Below are positions 21,369-27,265 of a DNA stretch of 27,265 nt, piece after piece. A program made the position numbers and the translations under genes. How positions within the stretch are numbered: position 1 is the first letter of the stretch; every line of letters starts with the position of its first letter. The stretch covers positions 1-27,265 of the forward strand of contig CAKTUS010000032.1 of NCBI GenBank assembly GCA_934621485.1, read 5' to 3'. Source of the DNA: an uncultured Clostridia bacterium. GTDB taxonomy: Bacteria > Bacillota > Clostridia > Christensenellales > Aristaeellaceae. The notes under the pieces are model-generated. The model was not told where the DNA came from and made no database searches. It saw only the letters and a list, made by a program, of their open reading frames with translations.

Positions 21369-23108
21369 TTAGCCCTTTATCTGTTTGGCAAAGGCGTCCT
21401 TCAGCCCCACTACGCGGTTAAACACCGCATGCTCAGGAGTCGAATCCGTGTCCTTGCAGAAATAGCCCAGCCGCAGGAATTGATAGGTGGCGCCGGGCTC
21501 GGCGTCGCCCAGATAGGTTTCCATGCAGCCATGGCACACTTCCAGACTGTTGGGGTTCAGCTTCTTGAGGAAGTCCAGCTTCAGGGTGGAGGAGGCTACG
21601 GCTTCCTCCTGAACGTCTTCCTGGGCCTCCTCCCGGGCTTCAGCGGCGGCCTCGGCTTCATCCTCGTCCATCATGAGGGGCTCGTACAGGCGCGCCTCAA
21701 AGGGAATGTTCTCCGTGGCGCTCACCCAGTGCAGGGTGCCCTTTACCTTGCGGTTGGCCCCCTCGGTGCCGTTGCGGCTGTTCATGTCCACGGTACAGAG
21801 CACAGCGGTCACGTTGCCGTTTTCATCCTTCTCGCAGCCATCGCACTTGATGATGTACGCGCCGCGCAGACGCACCTCGTTGCCGGGGAACAGGCGGAAG
21901 TACTTCTTGGGGGGCACTTCCATAAAGTCGTCCTGCTCCACATAAATCTCCCGGGTGAGCACGCTCTTGTGGCTGCCCATTTCGGGATGATTGGGATGGT
22001 TTTCCATATCCAGCTCATCCCGCTTGTCCTCGGGCCAGTTGGTTAAAATCACTTTCAAAGGCTTAATGACCGCCATGGCGCGAGGCGCCTTTTCGCCCAA
22101 ATCCTCCCGCACGCAGTGCTCCAACAGTGCCAAATCCACAGTGCTGTCGGCCTTGGCCACGCCGATGCGGTCGATAAAGTCGCGGATGGCCTCGGGGGTG
22201 TAGCCCCGGCGGCGCATGGCGCACAGAGTGGGCATACGGGGGTCGTCCCAGCCGGATACGTAGCCCCGCTCCACCAGGGTGCGCAGATAGCGCTTGGACA
22301 TGATGGTGCGGGTAATGTTCAGGCGGCTGAACTCAATCTGCCGGGGATGGCCGGGCAGCATATTGGCGGCGTGCTCCACCACCCAGTCGTACAGGGGGCG
22401 GTGATCTTCATACTCCAGACTGCACAGGCTGTGGGTGATGCCCTCCAGCGCGTCGCCGATGGGGTGGGCAAAGTCGTACATGGGATAGATGCACCACTGC
22501 TTGCCGGTGCGGTGATGCTCCTTAAACAGGATGCGGTACATGGCCGGGTCGCGCATGTTGATGTTGGGGGAAGCCATATCGATCTTCATGCGCAGAATCA
22601 TGCTGCCCTCGGGGTGCTTGCCGGCTTTCATTTCCTCAAACAGGCGCAGGCTTTCCTCTACCGGGCGGTCGCGGTAGGGGCTGTTTTGGCCGGGCTGGGT
22701 CAGGGTGCCCCGGTATTGGCGCACCTGTTCGGGGCTTAGCTGGCACACATAGGCCAGGCCGCGCTTAATCCAGTCTACAGCAATGTCGTAGCACTGCTGA
22801 TAATACTCGCTGGCGAAAAACAGGCCGCCCTTCCAGTCGAAGCCCAGCCAGCGGATGTCGTTCATGATGCCGTCCACATACTCGGTTTCTTCCTTGGCGG
22901 GGTTGGTATCGTCAAAGCGCAGATTGGTTACGCCGCCGAAGCGCTCGGCGGTCAGAAAGTCGGCCACCAGCGCCTTGCAGTGGCCAATGTGCAGATAACC
23001 GTTGGGCTCCGGCGGGAAACGGGTATGCACGCTTTGGTAGCGGCCGCTCCGTAAATCCTCTTCGACAGCTTCCCAGATAAAGTTGGTTTTGCTCGCGGCT
23101 GTTTCCAT
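21369..23108 (-). CDS. glnS: glutaminyl-tRNA synthetase
   Basis: A 579-aa class I aminoacyl-tRNA synthetase that charges tRNA-Gln directly with glutamine. The catalytic domain has RFPPEPNGYLHIGH (30-43) with the HIGH motif, LRFDDTNP, and IMSKR in the KMSKS position (about 270-275). The C-terminal anticodon domains have LTNWPEDKRDELDMENHP, EIYVEQDDFMEVPPKKYFRLFPGNEVRLRGAYI and KGTLHWVS. An acidic Glu/Ala-rich insert (about 485-510) precedes the last segment. Many Bacillota lack GlnRS and amidate Glu-tRNA-Gln instead, so its presence is informative but not rare in Clostridia. It has its own near-perfect promoter about 60 nt upstream; the ribosome site is weak. Confidence 0.96.
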   Translation of the reverse strand: METAASKTNFIWEAVEEDLRSGRYQSVHTRFPPEPNGYLHIGHCKALVADFLTAERFGGVTNLRFDDTNPAKEETEYVDGIMNDIRWLGFDWKGGLFFASEYYQQCYDIAVDWIKRGLAYVCQLSPEQVRQYRGTLTQPGQNSPYRDRPVEESLRLFEEMKAGKHPEGSMILRMKIDMASPNINMRDPAMYRILFKEHHRTGKQWCIYPMYDFAHPIGDALEGITHSLCSLEYEDHRPLYDWVVEHAANMLPGHPRQIEFSRLNITRTIMSKRYLRTLVERGYVSGWDDPRMPTLCAMRRRGYTPEAIRDFIDRIGVAKADSTVDLALLEHCVREDLGEKAPRAMAVIKPLKVILTNWPEDKRDELDMENHPNHPEMGSHKSVLTREIYVEQDDFMEVPPKKYFRLFPGNEVRLRGAYIIKCDGCEKDENGNVTAVLCTVDMNSRNGTEGANRKVKGTLHWVSATENIPFEARLYEPLMMDEDEAEAAAEAREEAQEDVQEEAVASSTLKLDFLKKLNPNSLEVCHGCMETYLGDAEPGATYQFLRLGYFCKDTDSTPEHAVFNRVVGLKDAFAKQIKG

Positions 23109-23167
23109 TTTCTTTACACACCCTTACACATCAAAATATAATCTGAGCCCTGCCGGGCTTATGGGGT

Positions 23168-23196
23168 ATTATAGACCGAAAAGCCAGGTTTTGCAA
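23168..23196 (-). promoter_or_regulatory. sigma-A promoter of glnS
   Basis: On the minus strand: TTGCAA (23196-23191), a 17-nt spacer and TATAAT (23173-23168). Start near 23161. It lies between the ABC exporter stop and glnS. The leader has a small AGCCC-GGCA-GGGCT stem. Confidence 0.85.
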
Positions 23197-23211
23197 GGAA
23201 AAATCATGATC

Positions 23212-24960
23212 CTATACCTGCTGAAACTGGCTCTGATACAGTTTGGCATAGAAACCGTTCAGCCGGAGCAGCTCTTCGTGGGTGCCCTGCTCGATCACAT
23301 TGCCCTGGTTCATCACCAGAATCACGTCGGCGCTTTGAATGGTGGACAGGCGGTGGGCCACGATAAAGCTGGTGCGGCCGCGCATCAGCTGCTCGAAAGC
23401 GTTCTGAATGCGCATTTCCGTGCGAGTATCAATGGAGGAGGTGGCTTCGTCCAGAATCAGCATGGGCGGCAGGGCCAGCATGACGCGGGTGATGCACAGC
23501 AGCTGCTTCTGGCCCTGACTCAGGCTGCCGCCATCCTCGGTGATAACGGTATCGTAGCCCTCGGGGAGGCGCTTGATGAAGCTGTGGGCGTGGGTGGCCT
23601 TGGCCGCGGCGATGATTTCCTCATCGGTAGCGTCCTCCTTGGCCATGCGGATGTTGTCCCGAACGGTGCCCGCTTTCAGCCAGGTGTCCTGAAGCACCAT
23701 GCCGAACGCGCCCCGCAGGCTGGAGCGGCTCACGTCCATCACGGCCTGGCCGCTTACGGCGATACGGCCCTCGTCCACATCGTAAAAGCGCATCAGCAGG
23801 TTAATCAGCGTGGTTTTGCCGCAGCCGGTGGGGCCTACGACGGCCACCCGCTGGCCGGGCGTAACGGCCAGGTTGAAATGCTGAATCAGCTTGCGGTCGG
23901 GTACATAGGAAAAACTCACGTCCTCCAGGGTTACACGGCCGTCCGCCTTTTGCAAAGCGGTTTCCGGATCGGGGCTTTCGGCAGGCGCGTCGATCAGCTC
24001 CAGCACGCGCCCCGCGCAGGCCAGCGCGCCCTGAAGCTCCGTTACCACGCCGGAGATCTCGTTAAAGGGCTTGGTGTACTGGTTGGCGTAGCTCAGAAAT
24101 GCGGATAGCTGGCCTACGGTAATGCCGCCGGTGGTAATGGACACCAGCGCGCCCGCCACGCCCACGCAGGCATACACCAACGCGTTGACAAAACGGGTGG
24201 CCGGGTTGGTGAGCGAGGAGAAGAAAATGGCCTTCAGGCTCACCTTTTCCAGCTGGTCGTTTACCTGGTCGAACCGGGACTGGATTTCATTTTCCATGCC
24301 GAAGGCCCGCACCACCTTTTGGCCCGTAACCATTTCGTCAATCAGGGCTGTTTGCTGGCCGCGAATGGCCGTTTGACGGGAAAACAGCTTGTAGGTACGC
24401 CGGGCGATGAAGGACGCCACCACCAGGCTCAAGGGCGTGATGACCACCACCGCCAGCGCAATGACGGCGTTGACCGAAAACATGAAGTACAACGTGCCCA
24501 GAATGGTCAGCACACCGGTGAACAGCTGGGTAAAGCCCATCAGCAGACCGTCGGCAAACTGATCCACATCGGCAATGACGCGGCTGACCAAATCGCCGGT
24601 GGGGTGCCGGTCCAGATAGCTCAGGGGTAAATGCTGAATGTGGTTGAAGGCTTCGGTACGAATATCCCGCACGGTGCAGTAGGTGAGCCGGTTATTGCAC
24701 AGGTTCATCAGCCACTGGGCCAGCGCGGTTACCGCCACCAGCAAGCAGATTTGCAAAAGAATGGGCCACAGCGCGTCAAAGCGAACCTGACCCGGACCGA
24801 TGAGCAGGTCCACGGCGCTGCCGGTAAGAATGGGCACATACAGGGTGCTGGCCACGGTGAGCAGGCACAAAAGCAGGGAAAGAATGAGATACCCCCGGTA
24901 ACAGTCCACATAGCGCAGCACCCGGCGCAGGGTATCCTGTTTAGCGGCGTTGGTTTTCAT
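23212..24960 (-). CDS. heterodimeric ABC exporter subunit with intact Walker B
   Basis: A 582-aa half-transporter with an N-terminal six-helix exporter domain (about 15-320) and a C-terminal ATPase domain (about 345-575). Motifs: Walker A GPTGCGKT, Q-loop AFGMVLQDTWL, an unusual signature LSQGQKQL in place of LSGGQ, Walker B LILDEATSS with the catalytic Glu, and H-loop IVAHRLST. With the upstream gene it should form a multidrug- or lipid-type exporter of the LmrCD/BmrCD/TM287-288 class. The intact Walker B and His pair with the partner's LSGGQ to make the active site; its own LSQGQ faces the partner's degenerate site. The ATG follows the partner's stop by 2 nt, behind AGGAGG. Confidence 0.94.
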   Translation of the reverse strand: MKTNAAKQDTLRRVLRYVDCYRGYLILSLLLCLLTVASTLYVPILTGSAVDLLIGPGQVRFDALWPILLQICLLVAVTALAQWLMNLCNNRLTYCTVRDIRTEAFNHIQHLPLSYLDRHPTGDLVSRVIADVDQFADGLLMGFTQLFTGVLTILGTLYFMFSVNAVIALAVVVITPLSLVVASFIARRTYKLFSRQTAIRGQQTALIDEMVTGQKVVRAFGMENEIQSRFDQVNDQLEKVSLKAIFFSSLTNPATRFVNALVYACVGVAGALVSITTGGITVGQLSAFLSYANQYTKPFNEISGVVTELQGALACAGRVLELIDAPAESPDPETALQKADGRVTLEDVSFSYVPDRKLIQHFNLAVTPGQRVAVVGPTGCGKTTLINLLMRFYDVDEGRIAVSGQAVMDVSRSSLRGAFGMVLQDTWLKAGTVRDNIRMAKEDATDEEIIAAAKATHAHSFIKRLPEGYDTVITEDGGSLSQGQKQLLCITRVMLALPPMLILDEATSSIDTRTEMRIQNAFEQLMRGRTSFIVAHRLSTIQSADVILVMNQGNVIEQGTHEELLRLNGFYAKLYQSQFQQV

Positions 24961-24962
24961 GC

Positions 24963-26690
24963 TTACGCCACCTCCTTGGGATACTGAGAGTAATAGATTT
25001 CCTGATACACAGGGCAGCTTTCCAAAAGCTGCTCATGGGTGCCGCTGCCGGCCAGCGCGCCGTCGTCCAGTACCAAAATCAAATCGGCATACCGGATGGA
25101 GCTGGTGCGCTGAGACACGATAAATGTGGTGGTTTGTCCCGCAAGGCTCCGCAGCGCCTTGCGCAGGGCCGCGTCCGTGGCGTAATCCAGCGCGCTGGCG
25201 CTATCGTCCAGAATGAGAATTTCCGGCTTTTTCACCAACGCCCGGGCAATGGTGAGCCGCTGCCGCTGACCGCCGGACAGGTTGCGGCCGTTTTGTTCAA
25301 TCATTTCATCCAGGCCGTGCTCCTTGCCGCGTACCACCTCGGCGGCCTGAGCGGTTTCCAGGGCCTGCCACAGCTCGTCGTCGGTGGCACTTTGGTTGCC
25401 CCAGCGCAGATTATCCCGAATGGTGCCATGGAACAGGGCTGCCTTTTGGGGCACAACGCCCACCTTATCCCGCAGGGCTTTCAAGCTCTGATTTTTCACG
25501 TCCACCCCATCCACCAGCACCGTGCCGGCGGTGGCGTCGTAAAAGCGGGGAATCAGGTTCACCAGGGTGGTTTTGCCGCTGCCGGTGCCGCCGATGACGC
25601 CGATGGTTTGCCCGTGCAGCGCGGTAAAGCTGACGTCGGTCAGGGAATCATCCCCCGCGCCGCCATAGCGGGCGGACACATGGTCGAAGCGAACGCACTG
25701 GGCGGCGTCCGGCCGGGCGGCTGTGGGAGCCGCACATTCACTCATGCCAGGCTGCAATTGCAGCACGGTTTCCACCCGACCTGCGCAGGCCAGGGCCTTG
25801 GTAATGGTGACAATCAGGTTGGCCAGCTTAATCAGCTCCACCAGAATCTGGCTCAGGTAGTTCACCAGCGCCACCACCGCGCCCTGGCTGAGCAGGCCGC
25901 CCTGCACCTGGAGGGCGCCGCTCCACAGCAGCGCCGCCAGCGCGCTGTTTACCAGCACATAGGTCAGCGGGTTCATCAGCGCGGACAGGCGGCCCACCCG
26001 CTCCTGCATGTGGCACAGCAGGCGGTTATCCCGGTCGTAGGCGTCTACTTCGCTTTGCTGCTTGTTGAAGGCACGCAGCACGCGCACGCCGGTCAGGTTT
26101 TCCCGGGTGTGCAGCAGCACCTTATCCAGCTGGCCCTGCACCTTTTGGTGCCGAGGCAGGGTAAGCCGCATAACGCCTACCACCACCAGGGTGAGCAGGG
26201 GAATCAGCGCCACAAAAATCAGCGCGGTTTTCGCATCCACGGTAAAGGCCATGACCATGGCGCCGAATACCACGAAGGGGGAGCGCAGCAGCAGGCGAAG
26301 CGTCATGTTCACGCCGGTCTGCACCTGGTTCATATCGGTGGTCATGCGGTTGATGAGGGTAGGCGCGCCCACCGTATCCAGCTCTGTATAGGACAGGCTT
26401 TGAATATGGGCGAACAGCGCAGACTTTACCCTGGCGGCAAAGCCCACCGCCGCCTTGGCTGCAAAAAACTGGGCTGTCACGGAAAAGGCAAAACCCAGTA
26501 GCCCCAGGCCCACCAGCAGGCCGCCCATGCGCAGCACATAGCCGCTGTCACGGCCGCCGATACCCTGATCGATGATGGCGGCCATCACCAGGGGCACCAG
26601 CAACTCCAGCAGAGCCTCCAGCAGCTTAAACAGGGGGCTGACAATACATTCCTTTCGATAGGGCTTCAAAAAAGGCAACAGGGTGCGCAT
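24963..26690 (-). CDS. heterodimeric ABC exporter subunit with degenerate ATP site
   Basis: A 575-aa half-transporter, six membrane helices (about 15-310) then an ATPase domain (about 335-575). Motifs: Walker A GGTGSGKT, Q-loop VGVVPQKAALF, normal signature LSGGQRQR, but Walker B is LILDDSASALD, with Asp in place of the catalytic Glu, and the switch His is Gln (IVSQRTSS). These changes mark the non-hydrolysing subunit of asymmetric exporters. The start is ATG 26690 behind AAAGGAGGT; upstream in-frame starts lie beyond the promoter. First gene of the two-gene operon. The substrate is unknown; drugs, peptides or lipids are all possible. Confidence 0.94.
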   Translation of the reverse strand: MRTLLPFLKPYRKECIVSPLFKLLEALLELLVPLVMAAIIDQGIGGRDSGYVLRMGGLLVGLGLLGFAFSVTAQFFAAKAAVGFAARVKSALFAHIQSLSYTELDTVGAPTLINRMTTDMNQVQTGVNMTLRLLLRSPFVVFGAMVMAFTVDAKTALIFVALIPLLTLVVVGVMRLTLPRHQKVQGQLDKVLLHTRENLTGVRVLRAFNKQQSEVDAYDRDNRLLCHMQERVGRLSALMNPLTYVLVNSALAALLWSGALQVQGGLLSQGAVVALVNYLSQILVELIKLANLIVTITKALACAGRVETVLQLQPGMSECAAPTAARPDAAQCVRFDHVSARYGGAGDDSLTDVSFTALHGQTIGVIGGTGSGKTTLVNLIPRFYDATAGTVLVDGVDVKNQSLKALRDKVGVVPQKAALFHGTIRDNLRWGNQSATDDELWQALETAQAAEVVRGKEHGLDEMIEQNGRNLSGGQRQRLTIARALVKKPEILILDDSASALDYATDAALRKALRSLAGQTTTFIVSQRTSSIRYADLILVLDDGALAGSGTHEQLLESCPVYQEIYYSQYPKEVA

Positions 26691-26726
26691 CACGCTACCT
26701 CCTTTGGCATAGACTGTTATTTTTTT

Positions 26727-26754
26727 ATTGTACCACAGGCCTGACGTTTGGCAA
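26727..26754 (-). promoter_or_regulatory. sigma-A promoter of the ABC exporter operon
   Basis: On the minus strand: TTGCCA (26754-26749), a 16-nt spacer and TACAAT (26732-26727). Start near 26720, so the leader is about 30 nt and ends in the AAAGGAGGT ribosome site. Confidence 0.7.
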
Positions 26755-26819
26755 CCCGTTATACGGCGGCAAATGTTCCAAAACCTGCAAATCACCCCTT
26801 GCACATTTGCGGGTTCCAT

Positions 26820-27265
26820 GATACACTATTTTTTGTTGTGAGCGCATGCGGTATTGAAAGACGCTTGTAACGGGGCGCTGAAAATGCATGCTCAATGGTT
26901 CAGAATGCGTTCGCAACAGAAGGTTTTCCGTTGCTCTCCGCGGTTTTCTTCTTTTTTCTGCCTTTCCCTTTGGCCGTAAGCAAAAGAGGAAATCGTTTGA
27001 GATTCATGGGAAGGGATATCGAAGCGGTCATAACGGGAATGGCTTGAAATCCTGGCGCTGCTCGGTAGCGCCTTGACCGGAATTTCTTGATTTTATGGGG
27101 TTTTTCGGGTATTCCTAACTTAGTATTTTTGCTTGTTCTCCCCATCAGTTCTCCCTGTTTTCTGAGGTGCTGATGTCGAGATAAATACGGAGACGTATCG
27201 AAGTGGTCATAACGGGACTGACTCGAAATCGTCCCGGCGATTTGGAACACCCCCTGGCGGAAATC
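26820..27265. other. gene-free right edge with a direct repeat
   Basis: No supported gene. The longest open frame (minus, 27250-26900) has low-complexity basic composition, no ribosome site and spans both repeat copies. A GGCGCT-GCTCGGT-AGCGCC hairpin lies at about 27053-27071, just after the first repeat copy. Confidence 0.5.
27017..27230 (+). repeat. pair of 35-nt direct repeats
   Basis: Positions 27017-27051 and 27196-27230 match at 31 of 35 bases. The shared core is GGTCATAACGGGA, with TATCGAAG before and GAAATC after. The copies are in the same orientation, starting 179 nt apart. The second is close to the window edge, so more copies may follow. Confidence 0.65.

Noticed and set aside
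25035..26501. Long plus-strand open frame opposite the first ABC exporter gene
   Set aside because: His/Gln/Gly-rich shadow of a clearly recognised ABC transporter gene on the other strand.
27017..27230. CRISPR array
   Set aside because: Only two imperfect copies, about 144 nt between them, and no cas genes nearby.
26900..27250. Minus-strand 116-aa open frame at the right edge
   Set aside because: Basic low-complexity sequence, no ribosome site, and it spans both copies of the direct repeat.

Overview
The window looks like part of a Bacillota chromosome, probably an uncultured, moderately GC-rich gut-type Clostridia. The reasons are consensus sigma-A promoters, strong AGGAGG ribosome sites, a PurR of the Bacillus type, a PyrR-type RNA attenuator, a two-gene Ktr/Trk potassium system behind a probable c-di-AMP riboswitch, and short two-gene chromate transporters. 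No rRNA, tRNA or CRISPR array was seen.

Region 1 (1-9230, + strand) is one long sugar-acid operon: a ribulose-phosphate-epimerase-like enzyme, a TRAP transporter (dctP, dctQ, dctM), a DlgD-like 2,3-diketogulonate reductase, a zinc alcohol dehydrogenase, mannonate dehydratase (uxuA), a fructuronate reductase/mannitol dehydrogenase family enzyme (uxuB) and a GntR/FCD regulator, closed by a terminator. The TRAP system should import a sugar acid. The two oxidoreductases, UxuB and UxuA can feed it through fructuronate and mannonate to 2-keto-3-deoxygluconate (KDG). The KDG kinase and aldolase are not in the window. A palindrome over the first -10 box is a candidate operator, and two internal hairpins may set the relative levels of the products.

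Region 2 (9231-11334) has a frameshifted remnant of an IS1-type transposase, then a uracil permease gene behind a strong promoter and a PyrR-type attenuator whose three competing structures can be read directly.

Region 3 (11419-15735, - strand) holds a potassium uptake pair (ktrB, ktrA) behind the probable c-di-AMP riboswitch, a monoacylglycerol-lipase-like esterase, and a translationally coupled pair of chromate transporter half-proteins.

Region 4 (15736-19730) starts with about 750 bases of repeat-rich DNA, including a 263-bp element with inverted ends. It continues with a minus-strand operon of three proteins I do not recognise (133, 195 and 570 aa) plus a small glyoxalase-family enzyme, driven by a near-consensus promoter. 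The 570-aa protein ends in a lysine-rich linker and a QMDMF sequence resembling a beta-clamp-binding peptide. This is the best candidate here for an undescribed system.

Region 5 (19880-27265) has purR (+) with an inverted PurBox-like pair over its promoter, a second copy of part of the repeat, glutaminyl-tRNA synthetase (-), and a heterodimeric ABC exporter (-) with one degenerate ATP site. The right edge is non-coding but carries a 35-nt direct repeat.
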